Shown: positions 26,466 to 33,988, counted from the first letter of the stretch. The stretch: 64,000 bases of DNA from RUG572 sp964386385 (GCA_964386385.1 CAYLRN010000002.1:124001-188000), one strand, 5' to 3'. The notes: a model not told the origin generated them from the letters alone. Numbers and translations are program-made.

Positions 26466-27344
26466 ATGGAACAATGGTATGTGCGGAATACGGCGGGCAA
26501 GGTCTTCGGCCCGATCGAGTTCGACGTTTTGAAGGCATGGGTCAAGGACGGCCGCGTGGAGCCTCTTGCGGGCATCTCCGTGGACCTTCGCAACTGGATG
26601 CTTGCCCCTCTCAAGCCCGAACTGGAGATGAACTGGATTGTCGAAAACAATCCAGGGCAGTTCTACGGGCCTACGCACCGTGCGGTGGTGGACGACCTGG
26701 TGAAGACCGGCTCCCTTTCCAACGCGGCGCGCTTCTACCAGGACGACCGCGGCGCCGCGCAGGCCCGCTTCAAGGCGCTTGAGACCGCGATCTCCGCGCG
26801 CGACGAGGCGATCGTGCAGCGCGACTCCGCCCTGGCGGAGGCCTCCAAGCTCTCCGCGAAGAAGGACGCGCAGCTCGTGACGTGGCAGAACGCCGTCGCC
26901 GAGCGCGACGAGCTCATCTCGAAGGCCCGGACGCAGCTTGCCCAGAAGGACGCGCAGATGGACGCCCTCTCGAAGACGATACAGCAGAAGGACGGCGAGC
27001 TTGCGCGGAAGAACGACGAACTCGCCCGCAAGGAGGCCGAACTGCAGACCGCCCTCGAGGAGATACGCCTGCGGGAGGTCGCGATCGCGGAGCTTCAGGA
27101 CCGCCTGGCGCGCCAGCAGGAAATCCACGAACGGGAGTGGCGCACGAACGAAGTCGTCGTCCCGGAGGTCGTAAACGAGCCGCCGCCGCCGACCGCGCGC
27201 CATGCGTTCGGATTCGGCGTCCCCCCGCCGGCGGGCGCGGACGGCGGCGCCATGTCCCTCGCCGAACTCGAGCGGCGCGCGCAGCAGGAACTTTCGCGCA
27301 TGAGCTCGGACGAAATGAAGAAGCTCTTCCGCTTCAAGAAGTGA
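26466..27344 (+). CDS. Tandem GYF_2-like domain, coiled-coil protein
   Basis: A 292-residue protein of unknown function. Two short repeats at about 1-45 and 54-95 (WYVRNTAGKVFGPIEFDVLKAWVKDGRVEP; WIVENNPGQFYGPTHRAVVDDLVKTG) match the GYF_2/DUF4339 pattern: W, then GP, then a helix ending at G. A long heptad-rich coiled coil follows (about 100-220, KKDAQLVTWQNAVAERDEL), then a Pro-rich linker and a short C-terminal helix. GYF-like domains usually bind proline-rich peptides. No signal peptide or membrane segment is seen. It is followed by a related gene after 6 nt; the two are probably partners in a cytoplasmic assembly. Confidence 0.7.
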   Translation: MEQWYVRNTAGKVFGPIEFDVLKAWVKDGRVEPLAGISVDLRNWMLAPLKPELEMNWIVENNPGQFYGPTHRAVVDDLVKTGSLSNAARFYQDDRGAAQARFKALETAISARDEAIVQRDSALAEASKLSAKKDAQLVTWQNAVAERDELISKARTQLAQKDAQMDALSKTIQQKDGELARKNDELARKEAELQTALEEIRLREVAIAELQDRLARQQEIHEREWRTNEVVVPEVVNEPPPPTARHAFGFGVPPPAGADGGAMSLAELERRAQQELSRMSSDEMKKLFRFKK

Positions 27345-27350
27345 GACGCA

Positions 27351-28790
27351 ATGGGAACCGGTGAATGGCACTTGCGGACGCATGACGACGAGTACGGGCC
27401 CGTCACGCGCGAACGCCTCGTCGAATGGGCGCGGATGGGACGTATCCAGCCTGGCCAGGAGGTCTCCGAAGACGGAGAGACCTGGACGCCCGTCACGGAA
27501 GTCCCCTTTCTCGACATGCGCTGGTCAATAGACATCGGCGACGGCACCCCCCGCGGCCCATTCAACCGCGCCGCCGCCCAGGCCCTCCTCGACAGCGGAC
27601 GCCTCCCGAAGGGAAGCCGCATGGTCGAAGTCGCACCGCCGCCCCAGCCCGCCGCGCCGGTCTCGCCGCAGGAGGCGGACGGCGGCACGGAAGCGGCGAA
27701 GGCGCCAGATGCCCTGGCGGAGACGACCGGCACAAATCCGGAAAGCGCCGCCAGCGCGGAAGACGTCCCCGCCGCCGCCGCGCCGCAGTCCGCGACAGAT
27801 TCCGCTTCCGGCGCGGAGCGGGAGGAGATCGCCGAACTGCGCCGGCAGATCGAGACGCTGCGGACGGGCCTGACGTCCGCGCTTTCACGCGCCGCCGAGG
27901 CCGAGGGCAGGGCCGACGCCGCGCGGCGCGAGGCAGAGGAAATGCGGAACGAGGCGGACCGCGCGAACGCCAGGCTCGCCGTCGTCGAGGCGGAGGCGGA
28001 CGCCGCGCGCGTCGGAGAGGCCGCCGCGAAGGCAGCCGCGTCCGAGGCCGCCCGGAAGGCAGCCGCCGCCGAGAGCGACCTGGCGGACCTTTCGTCGTCC
28101 GCCCACGCAAACGAACTCGAGTACGAAGACCGGATCCAGAAGCTCTCGGACGAGATAAAGCGCCTCCCCCCCACCGCCCGGCTCACCGCCGACGCGCAGT
28201 CCGCGATCTACACGCTCATGCGCGAAGAGGCCGACGAACTCGCCAGGGAGATGGAGGCCGACGCGCGCGAACTCGAGGAGCTGCGCCGCCTTCGCCTTTC
28301 CCGGAGCGAACGCCTCCTCGCCCGCCGCCAGCAGATCCTGCGCTGCATCGGCGCGGACGCCGACGACATGACGCGCCGCGCCCTGAAGAAGTATCCGGAC
28401 GACCCGCGAATGGTGCATCTGCGCCAGGAGCTGGACGCCCTGCGCGTGCTGCAGGAACGCACCGCCGCAGACGCCGAGCGGAAGGTCGGCGAAATGGCTT
28501 CGCGCCTCCGCGAACGTGAATCGGAGGTGGTGCGCCTCCGCCAGCAGGTCGGCGACGTCGGCGTCATGGCACGCCAGCTCCAGGAGACGCGCGAACGCCT
28601 CAAGGCGCGCGAACGCGAACTCGTCGAGGAGCGCCAGCGCCACGAAGCAGAGCGCCACGAGACGGTCGCCGCGCAGCAGACGCTCCTCTCCCGCCTCTCC
28701 GCGCTGGAGCAGGGCCTGCCGGGCGGAACGCGCCAGTCCCGCGAGGCGCGCAACGTGCGTCTCGCCCCATGGATGGGACTGCGGCAATGA
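27351..28790 (+). CDS. GYF_2-like domain, long coiled-coil protein
   Basis: A 479-residue relative of the preceding gene. Residues 5-45 (EWHLRTHDDEYGPVTRERLV) and about 58-95 (RWSIDIGDGTPRGPFNRAAA) again show the GYF_2 pattern. An acidic Ala/Pro linker follows, then almost continuous coiled coil from about 150 to 460 (Arg/Glu/Ala-rich). No enzymatic motif is visible. It starts 6 nt after the previous gene, and its stop overlaps the glycosyltransferase start (ATGA), so the three genes are co-translated. Because the coiled coil is compositionally biased, similarity to structural proteins should be read cautiously. Confidence 0.68.
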   Translation: MGTGEWHLRTHDDEYGPVTRERLVEWARMGRIQPGQEVSEDGETWTPVTEVPFLDMRWSIDIGDGTPRGPFNRAAAQALLDSGRLPKGSRMVEVAPPPQPAAPVSPQEADGGTEAAKAPDALAETTGTNPESAASAEDVPAAAAPQSATDSASGAEREEIAELRRQIETLRTGLTSALSRAAEAEGRADAARREAEEMRNEADRANARLAVVEAEADAARVGEAAAKAAASEAARKAAAAESDLADLSSSAHANELEYEDRIQKLSDEIKRLPPTARLTADAQSAIYTLMREEADELAREMEADARELEELRRLRLSRSERLLARRQQILRCIGADADDMTRRALKKYPDDPRMVHLRQELDALRVLQERTAADAERKVGEMASRLRERESEVVRLRQQVGDVGVMARQLQETRERLKARERELVEERQRHEAERHETVAAQQTLLSRLSALEQGLPGGTRQSREARNVRLAPWMGLRQ

Positions 28791-29497
28791 CGACGACCGA
28801 AACGCCAAAATCACTTTCGCTGGTGGTCCCCGTGCTCAACGCGCCGGACCTCGCCGCCGCGCTCGTGGAGCGACTTCCGGAACTCGCCGCCGCCGCATCG
28901 GCGTCCGGCTTCCGCCTCGTGGAGGCGGTCGTCGTGGACGACGGTTCCGCGATTCCGCTCGACGCCGCCGGCCTCCCGCCGGCGGAGACTCCCGTCCGGA
29001 TCCTGCGCAACGGGCGCAACCGCGGAAAGGGCTTCTCCGTGAAGCGCGGGGCGCTCGCCGCCCGCGGCGACTTCGTGCTGATGAGCGACGTCGACCTCTC
29101 CGCGCCATTTGGCGAATTCGCGAACCTGGCGATGTGCAGCGGCTCGTGCTGGATGGTCTGCGGCAGCAGATACGGAAGGCCGGGAATGCCGTGGCATCGC
29201 AGGCTTCTTTCCTGGCTGTTCCACTGCGCCGTGCGCCTCGCGGGCGTCAGGGGCGTGTGCGACACCCAGTGCGGATTCAAGCTTTTCCGCATGGACGCGA
29301 TGCGTCCCGTCTTCGAGGCGCAGAGGATCGAGCGCTTCGCGTTCGACGTCGAGCTCGTCCACCGCGTCCAGCGGATGGGCGGGGAAGTCGCCGAGGCGTC
29401 CATCGAATGGCGCGGAGGGAAGCGCAGTTCACTTCGCGTGCTCAGGGACGCGCCGCGAATGCTCGTCGATCTCGTCCGCATACGTCTTGGCAGGTGA
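28787..29497 (+). CDS. Family 2 glycosyltransferase (dolichyl-phosphate sugar transferase-like)
   Basis: A 236-residue GT-A fold enzyme. The start ATG 28787 overlaps the upstream stop. The N-terminal LSLVVPVLNAPD, the acidic VVVDDGSAIP, RNGRNRGKGFSVKRGALAARGD, the DXD-like MSDVDLSAP, VCDTQCGFKLFR and AFDVELVHRVQRMGG match the GT2 branch that transfers hexoses to polyprenyl phosphate. No C-terminal membrane segment is evident, so it may act with a separate membrane partner. The association with two GYF-like proteins is unexplained. Confidence 0.88.
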   Translation: MTTTETPKSLSLVVPVLNAPDLAAALVERLPELAAAASASGFRLVEAVVVDDGSAIPLDAAGLPPAETPVRILRNGRNRGKGFSVKRGALAARGDFVLMSDVDLSAPFGEFANLAMCSGSCWMVCGSRYGRPGMPWHRRLLSWLFHCAVRLAGVRGVCDTQCGFKLFRMDAMRPVFEAQRIERFAFDVELVHRVQRMGGEVAEASIEWRGGKRSSLRVLRDAPRMLVDLVRIRLGR

Positions 29498-29501
29498 CGC
29501 C

Positions 29502-29981
29502 GTGGACACCGTCACGCCCGAAAAGCGGTCGAAGATAATGTCGCGCATACGCTCCCGCGACACGAAGCCCGAACTGCTCGTGCGCAAGCGCCTCTACGCG
29601 GCCGGATGGCGCTACCGCGTGTGCGACCGGCGCCTTCCCGGACACCCCGACGTCGTCGTGCCTCGCGCCCACACGCTGATAGAGATACGCGGCTGCTTCT
29701 GGCACCGCCACTCGTGCGGTGCCGCGACAATGCCGAAGTCGAACGTCGAGTTCTGGCAGACGAAATGGGACAGGAACGTCTCACGCGACGAACGCCACGA
29801 GACCGAATGGCGGGAACTTGGCTGGAACGTGATAATCGTCTGGGAATGCGCGCTGAAGCCCGCCTTGCGCGAGGAGACGCTGACGCGCATCCACCTGGCG
29901 CTCGACGCGAACGCCGGAAGCCACGCCGCGAAGTCCGGCAGCCCTGCGGCGACGCTGGTGCTGCCCAACCCCGCCGGATGA
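29502..29981 (+). CDS. vsr: Very short patch repair endonuclease
   Basis: Vsr nicks next to T:G mismatches that arise when 5-methylcytosine deaminates. The start is GTG 29502 (VDTVTPEKRSKIMSRIRSRD), 4 nt after the glycosyltransferase stop; a later ATG would cut into the conserved N-terminus. Family blocks are RSRDTKPELLVRKRLYAAGWRYR, LPGHPDVVVPRA, IEIRGCFWHRHSC, EFWQTKWDRNVSRD and GWNVIIVWECAL. Length 159 is normal, with a short Ala/Ser/Pro tail. No Dcm is adjacent; the only C5-methyltransferase in the window is about 11 kb away in the island (40935-42329). Confidence 0.93.
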   Translation: MDTVTPEKRSKIMSRIRSRDTKPELLVRKRLYAAGWRYRVCDRRLPGHPDVVVPRAHTLIEIRGCFWHRHSCGAATMPKSNVEFWQTKWDRNVSRDERHETEWRELGWNVIIVWECALKPALREETLTRIHLALDANAGSHAAKSGSPAATLVLPNPAG

Positions 29982-30044
29982 CGGCACGATGCGCCCCATG
30001 TGCGGCTTACGGCTCTGCCAAACAAATGAAGAAAGGACTGACGG

Positions 30045-31184
30045 ATGCGATTCAGACATGGAATGGGCGGCCTTCCCGTGCGGTTTGCGGCGGCGGCGCT
30101 GTGGGTTCTCGGCCTCACGTCCGCAGCGGGCGCGGCGACATCGCCGGCGGACTTCGACGGCACGCCAAGCGAACGCATTGAAAAGGCCATCGCGGCGGCC
30201 TGCGCGAACGGCGACCGCGCGGTGGAGATCCCCGCCGGCGTCTGGCTGATCGACCGCGCCGTGCTGCTGCCGGACGATTTCACGCTCACCTTGCGAGACT
30301 GCACGGTGCAGCTGGCGCCGGGCGTCAGGGACAACATCCTCCGCAACGCCGCCGCGCGCCTCGGCGAACCATGCACAAACCGGAACGTCGTCGTCCGGGG
30401 CGTGGGCCGCGCGACGCTCTGCGGCGGCACAGCGCCGCACTTCGACCCGCCCGGCGACAGAAGCGGCTATCGTACTATCGGCGTTCTCCTGTGCGGCGTG
30501 CGCGGCTTCGTCGTCGAGAACCTAACCCTGCGCGAAACGCAGGCCTGGGGCATTTCCATGGAGAACGGCTGTTCCGACGGCCGCATCTCAAACATCCGCT
30601 TCGACGACTCCAACCTCATGCCCAACCAGGACGGCGTGGACGTGCGCAAGGGCTGCCATGACATCCTGATCGAGAACATCACCGGGCGCGTGGGCGACGA
30701 CGCCGTCGCCCTGACCGGCCTCATGCGCGAACGCGCGTCCGCCGCCCCCTCGGAAAGGATGATGCAGATCGGAGGCAACTGGCCCACAGGGGACGACGAC
30801 ATCTACAACGTCACCATCAGAAACGTGCAGTGCAAGTGCATGGGCGGACACGGCATCGTCCGCCTTCTCAACCAGGACGGCGTGAAGATGTACAACGTCA
30901 TCGTGCGCGACGTCGTGGACACCGCCTCCGGCGCAGACCCGCGCGCACAGGCCACCATCAGAATAGGCGACACTGCCTATTCGGGCATTCGCCGTTCGCG
31001 GATGGGCGAGATGCGCAACGTCCTGGTCGACGGCGTGATGGCCCGCGGGCGCGTGGCCGTCTGGGTCAAGGGCCCGCTGCAGGATTCCGTAATCCGCAAC
31101 GTCTTCCTGCCCGACCCCGCCACCCGGCGCATCGACGCCTCCGCCCCGATGGAGCGCGTGACCGTCGACCGCGATCCGCAGTAG
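30045..31184 (+). CDS. Secreted GH28-like right-handed beta-helix protein (polygalacturonase family)
   Basis: An exported 379-residue parallel beta-helix. The signal peptide is about 1-30 (PVRFAAAALWVLGLTSAAGA). GH28 signature positions are present: NQDG (about 195-198), GDDAVAL (about 216), and GGHG (about 267), with a downstream Arg in GIVRLL. GH28 enzymes hydrolyse polygalacturonan or related rhamnogalacturonan bonds. The protein is at the short end of the family, so substrate choice is open. AAAGGA lies 7 nt before ATG. It is monocistronic or the last gene of the GYF-GT2-vsr run, and ends before a strong hairpin. It fits the pectin theme of uxuA-rhaT-GH105. Confidence 0.85.
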   Translation: MRFRHGMGGLPVRFAAAALWVLGLTSAAGAATSPADFDGTPSERIEKAIAAACANGDRAVEIPAGVWLIDRAVLLPDDFTLTLRDCTVQLAPGVRDNILRNAAARLGEPCTNRNVVVRGVGRATLCGGTAPHFDPPGDRSGYRTIGVLLCGVRGFVVENLTLRETQAWGISMENGCSDGRISNIRFDDSNLMPNQDGVDVRKGCHDILIENITGRVGDDAVALTGLMRERASAAPSERMMQIGGNWPTGDDDIYNVTIRNVQCKCMGGHGIVRLLNQDGVKMYNVIVRDVVDTASGADPRAQATIRIGDTAYSGIRRSRMGEMRNVLVDGVMARGRVAVWVKGPLQDSVIRNVFLPDPATRRIDASAPMERVTVDRDPQ

Positions 31185-31258
31185 CGAAGCAGGGGACAAC
31201 GGCGGCCAAAGCCCCTCCCTCCATCAAATTTCCTCCGCACCACGGTCTCACACGCAAA

Positions 31259-31292
31259 ACCACCCACGGATTTAATAAAGTCCGTGGGTGGT
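31259..31292. terminator. Perfect hairpin ACCACCCACGGA/TCCGTGGGTGGT
   Basis: Two 12-nt arms separated by TTTAATAAAG, followed on the plus strand by GTTTTAAG. It lies 75 nt beyond the GH28-like gene and may end that transcript. An identical hairpin occurs at 32924-32957, and a similar one (ACCACCGCATTTA arms) at 33955-33988. Confidence 0.7.
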
Positions 31293-31347
31293 TTTAAGTC
31301 TGCAGCAAACAGGGGGGCGGCTATCGCAAGACCAACAAACTCCCGAA
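31259..31347. repeat. Direct repeat copy 1 (hairpin plus about 55 bp)
   Basis: About 89 bp starting with the hairpin, then GTCTGCAGCAAACAGGGGGG, GGCTATCGCAA and CAACAAACTCCCGAA. Copy 2 is at 32924-33013 in the same orientation with about 85% identity by eye. The two copies bracket the AAA_14 gene 31557-32684 and the truncated ATPase start. Confidence 0.75.
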
Positions 31348-31371
31348 CAAAATGTCCACAAACTCCCGAAC
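31335..31371. repeat. Two-copy 23-bp array upstream of the ATPase remnant
   Basis: ACAAACTCCCGAAC occurs at 31335-31348 and 31358-31371, 23 bp apart. The reverse complement of the unit (ACATTTTGTTCGGGAG) resembles the array unit before the 14713 AAA_14 gene (TCATTTTTTCGGGAG). It lies 39 nt before the truncated ATPase start. Confidence 0.6.
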
Positions 31372-31409
31372 GCCTTTAATCCGCTCTTCGGATTTGACAT
31401 AATCGCGCC

Positions 31410-31514
31410 ATGCGAAACTACAGAAAGAGAGTGGCAGATGAGATTTTAGCCCGCAAACTGCGCGGAATGGGCGCAGTCTGCGTACAGGACGCCAAATGGT
31501 GCGGAAAGCGTTGA
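31410..31514 (+). pseudogene. Truncated AAA_14 ATPase, first 34 codons only
   Basis: ATG 31410 opens a 34-codon frame reading MRNYRKRVADEILARKLRGM-GAVCVQDAKWCGKR, then stops at TGA 31512. It aligns with the first 34 residues of the intact ATPase at 57104 (MRQYRARIADSLLRLKLSAM-GAVLVEGAKWCGKT) and breaks exactly in the Walker A motif. CATAAT lies 6 nt upstream, again near-leaderless. The rest of the gene is replaced by an unrelated-orientation AAA_14 gene of a different subfamily. Confidence 0.8.
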
Positions 31515-31556
31515 CCGCCGTTGGAAAATTCTCCTGCAGGAGAATCAAATCTCCCG

Positions 31557-32684
31557 CTAGGACAGCAACGTGAAATCGCTGCGACGCTGCGTCTTGTCGC
31601 CGCCGTAGACAACCGCCTTTTCGCAATTCCCCCCAAATTGCGCCTCGAGTCGGCGAATGGTCGACATCCAGTTGTCCGAATAAGTCTCTCCGCTTTTGAC
31701 TTCGACAAGCCGTGTCACTCCGTTCTCGACCACTACGAGGTCGATTTCGTTGTGGTTGGAATCACGATAGTAGTTGACGGAAGCGCCGGCCCCTCGGTTG
31801 AGGACGTCCTTGAGGCATTCGCCCACCACCATCGTCTCGAAGAGCGCCCCTCTGGATGGATGTGCCACAAGCTGCGCGGGGCTGCCGACCCCAATCAGAC
31901 AGGCCGCGAGTCCTACGTCCGTGAAATACAGCTTTGGGGCTTTCGTCAGACGCTTGTTCAAGTTCGCGTGCCAAGGCTTCAGCAGCCGCACAACGTAGCC
32001 TGCCTCAAGAATCGACAGCCAGTCACAGGCAACCTTGGGCGAAATGCCGACGTCCGCCGCGAGCGAGGAGACGTTCAGGACCTGTCCTGTCCGCCCCGCC
32101 GCAAGCCGCAGAAAAGTCGTGAACGAGCGCAAATTGCGAACGTTCTCCACCTCTCGCACGTCACGCTCAAGATAGGTCTGCACATAGAAGGAAAGTTCAT
32201 CCGTCGGCGATACCGTTCGGTCGTGTATTTTCGGATAAAACCCCCTCCACATCATCTCGTTCAGAGACGTCGAGCGCACGGACGCGCCGAGTTCGGACAA
32301 CGCGAACGGCAGCAGCGTACAGAGGGCAGTACGTCCGGCCAGACTTTGCGCAATGCCGCGAGACAGCGAGAAGTTCTGCGACCCCATCAGCAGAAAGCGT
32401 CCGGGCCGGGAATCGGCGTCCACCGTGACCTGAATCTGCGAAAGAAGGTCGGGTACACGCTGAACCTCGTCGATGATTGCGCTGCGGTTCTCGAACTGCC
32501 GCAGGAATCCGACCGGATCCTCCTGTGCGAACCGACGGTCATTGATGGACTCCAGATTGACGTATGCCCATTCTGGAAAAAGCATCTTCGCGAGAGTGGT
32601 CTTGCCGCTCTGACGCGGCCCCGTCACCACGGGATATCGCTCCGCCAGCCGAAGCACTCGCTCCGCAATTTTTCTTTCTTTCAT
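31557..32684 (-). CDS. AAA_14 / DUF4143 ATPase (second subfamily)
   Basis: A 375-residue predicted ATPase starting MKERKIAERVLRLAERYPVV (ATG 32684; an in-frame ATG at 32705 would add seven residues). The Walker A is TGPRQSGKTTLAK and the Walker B is SAIIDEVQRVPDL, with sensor-like FLLMGSQNFSL. The DUF4143 region has WRGFYPKIHDR, YLERDVREVENVRNL, AADVGISPKVACDWLSILEAGYV, LYFTDVGLAACLIG and the nuclease-like DSNHNEIDLVV...LVEVKSGETYS. No upstream tandem array is seen, unlike the other two intact copies. It lies between two direct copies of a hairpin repeat, suggesting insertion into an older ATPase locus. Confidence 0.9.
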   Translation of the reverse strand: MKERKIAERVLRLAERYPVVTGPRQSGKTTLAKMLFPEWAYVNLESINDRRFAQEDPVGFLRQFENRSAIIDEVQRVPDLLSQIQVTVDADSRPGRFLLMGSQNFSLSRGIAQSLAGRTALCTLLPFALSELGASVRSTSLNEMMWRGFYPKIHDRTVSPTDELSFYVQTYLERDVREVENVRNLRSFTTFLRLAAGRTGQVLNVSSLAADVGISPKVACDWLSILEAGYVVRLLKPWHANLNKRLTKAPKLYFTDVGLAACLIGVGSPAQLVAHPSRGALFETMVVGECLKDVLNRGAGASVNYYRDSNHNEIDLVVVENGVTRLVEVKSGETYSDNWMSTIRRLEAQFGGNCEKAVVYGGDKTQRRSDFTLLS

Positions 32685-32923
32685 GCCCCGCATTGCACCA
32701 TTCATCAGACCGCTTGTCTATGCAGATTTTACTTGGCAAGTTCAATTTGCATCCCATTCTCCGTGAGACCTTGGCGGCTGCGCTGTCATCCGCTTCACTT
32801 CCGTGGCGGACTGGTCTTCGGAAATGCAAACGCCTTTGTTCTGCGCGACGTCCCAGGCGCAACATCCGTTTCGGCAACGGCGTGGGAAACGAACACACGG
32901 CGGACGCGGAAATATGTGAAACG

Positions 32924-33013
32924 ACCACCCACGGATTTAATAAAGTCCGTGGGTGGTTTCAGGTCGGCGGCAAGCGGGGGTCGGCTATCGCAAAATCAAC
33001 AAATCTCCGAAGC
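32924..33013. repeat. Direct repeat copy 2 (hairpin plus about 55 bp)
   Basis: It starts with the same 34-nt hairpin (ACCACCCACGGA/TCCGTGGGTGGT), then GGCGGCAAGCGGGGGTCGG, CTATCGCAA and CAACAAATCTCCGAAG. The region 32706-32923 between the AAA_14 gene and this repeat holds no gene I can support; one frame reads like a protein fragment (GLVFGNANAFVLRDVPG) but has no start and no recognised family. Confidence 0.75.
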
Positions 33014-33041
33014 GGAAATCTTTCCTCTCTAGAGCGTGCAG

Positions 33042-33150
33042 TCACGAGATTACCTTGAGCCACATGGGAGCGCAGCGGAGGTGGACGAATGCGAGAAAGG
33101 ACGAGAGACGCTTCGCGTAGCGCGTGGCAATGCCACGCCATTCCTTCATC
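33042..33150 (-). pseudogene. IS transposase C-terminal remnant (IS5/DDE type)
   Basis: One minus frame reads MKEWRGIATRYAKRLSSF, then LAFVHLRCAPMWLKVIS and a TGA at 33042-33044. The block WRGIATRYAKRLSSFLAFV is typical of the extreme C-terminus of IS5-family DDE transposases. The rest of the transposase is absent; upstream it fuses, in another frame, to an integrase N-terminus. It is a degraded mobile-element fragment. Confidence 0.7.
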
Positions 33151-33255
33151 TGCAGGGTGGTTGACGATGATGTTCGAGTACGCGGCGTAGGTGGACGCCT
33201 TTACAAGCGGCTCCTTGCGTTCGACCCATTTTTCGATCCATTGCGAGTATTTCAT
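33151..33255 (-). pseudogene. Tyrosine recombinase N-terminal fragment
   Basis: ATG 33255 opens MKYSQWIEKWVERKEPLVKA, then STYAAYSNIIVNHP, the start of a SAM-like (phage_int_SAM) N-terminal DNA-binding domain of a tyrosine integrase. After about 35 codons the homology ends at the junction with the transposase remnant, leaving no catalytic domain. AAAGGTGAAA upstream could be its old ribosome binding site. Confidence 0.7.
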
Positions 33256-33283
33256 CTTTTCACCTTTCGTTGTTTCGTATCCG

Positions 33284-33312
33284 TTGACATCGCACACGCA
33301 ATGCAGTACAAT
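33284..33312 (+). promoter_or_regulatory. Sigma70 promoter for the toxin-antitoxin operon
   Basis: TTGACA (33284-33289), 17-nt spacer, TACAAT (33307-33312). It precedes the antitoxin ATG by 34 nt. The region around the -10 is where RelB-type antitoxins usually autorepress. Confidence 0.85.
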
Positions 33313-33346
33313 GTGCTTGATTTTACAAAAAAGGAAGCACAGTGCA

Positions 33347-33616
33347 ATGACAACATCTCTGACCATTCGCATGGATGAAACACTAAAGCGAGAAGCCGAG
33401 GCGCTTTTCAACGATTTTGGCATGAACCTTACGACAGCCATCACCTGTTTTTTCAAAAAGGCGCTTTCCATTGAAGCGATGCCGTTCGCCATTGGACGCA
33501 ATTCAGTGAATGCTCGTCTTCGTGCGGCGCTTGAGGAGGCTAAGCAGGTTTCAAACGACCCAAACGCACCTGCCTGCACCGACGCCAACAGACTTGAAGA
33601 TTTCCTGCTCTCATGA
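33347..33616 (+). CDS. RelB/DinJ-family antitoxin
   Basis: An 89-residue antitoxin. The N-terminal ribbon-helix-helix region TTSLTIRMDETLKREAEALF and DFGMNLTTAITCFFKKAL are characteristic of RelB/DinJ, which bind DNA as dimers. The C-terminal half (ARLRAALEEAKQVSND to EDFLLS) would wrap the toxin. ATG 33347 lies behind AAGGAAG and a strong promoter; the longer open frame upstream is not needed. Its stop overlaps the toxin start (ATGA). Confidence 0.92.
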   Translation: MTTSLTIRMDETLKREAEALFNDFGMNLTTAITCFFKKALSIEAMPFAIGRNSVNARLRAALEEAKQVSNDPNAPACTDANRLEDFLLS

Positions 33617-33888
33617 AATATGAGGTAAGAAAGACGCACCGTTTTGAGAAATCTCTCAAACGGATGTTGAAGCGTGGCAAGGACATTCGCAAACTCACCG
33701 AAATTGTCCATAGACTTGCTGAAGGGCAATCACTTCCGCCGCAGTGCAAAGATCATGCACTTATCGGAAATTTGACGGGACTTCGCGACTGTCATGTCGA
33801 AAACGACTGGGTGTTGCTCTATTATCTGCAGGAGAACATTCTTGTTCTTACGCTTTCCGACACGTGGACTCACAGTGACCTGTTTTAG
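33613..33888 (+). CDS. YafQ-family mRNA interferase toxin
   Basis: A 91-residue RelE-superfamily toxin that cuts mRNA on the ribosome. Residues equivalent to the E. coli YafQ active site are seen: His48 (KDHALIG), His61 (RDCHVE), Asp65-Trp66 (NDWVLLYY), His87 (THSDLF) and Phe91. The domain is full length, so the toxin is probably functional. Translation is coupled to the antitoxin by a four-base overlap. Confidence 0.94.
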   Translation: MKYEVRKTHRFEKSLKRMLKRGKDIRKLTEIVHRLAEGQSLPPQCKDHALIGNLTGLRDCHVENDWVLLYYLQENILVLTLSDTWTHSDLF

Positions 33889-33954
33889 CGTATCGCAATC
33901 GAATATGCCTATTTTATTTTAAAACCGAAGTTCTGTTGCCAATATCACAAACAC

Positions 33955-33988
33955 AGAACCACCGCATTTATATAAATGCGGTGGTTCT
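33955..33988. terminator. 34-bp perfect palindrome
   Basis: AGAACCACCGCATTTAT/ATAAATGCGGTGGTTCT is fully self-complementary. It lies 67 nt after the toxin gene and may end the TA transcript, although no T-run follows. It resembles the hairpins at 31259 and 32924 in its ACCACC...GGTGGT ends. Confidence 0.6.

Noticed and set aside
32750..32935. Fragment GLVFGNANAFVLRDVPG on the plus strand
   Set aside because: It looks protein-like but has no start, no family and no neighbour support; not enough to call a pseudogene.
31521..33032. A 503-codon plus-strand frame opposite the AAA_14 gene
   Set aside because: It is antisense to a gene with clear Walker motifs and has no family features.
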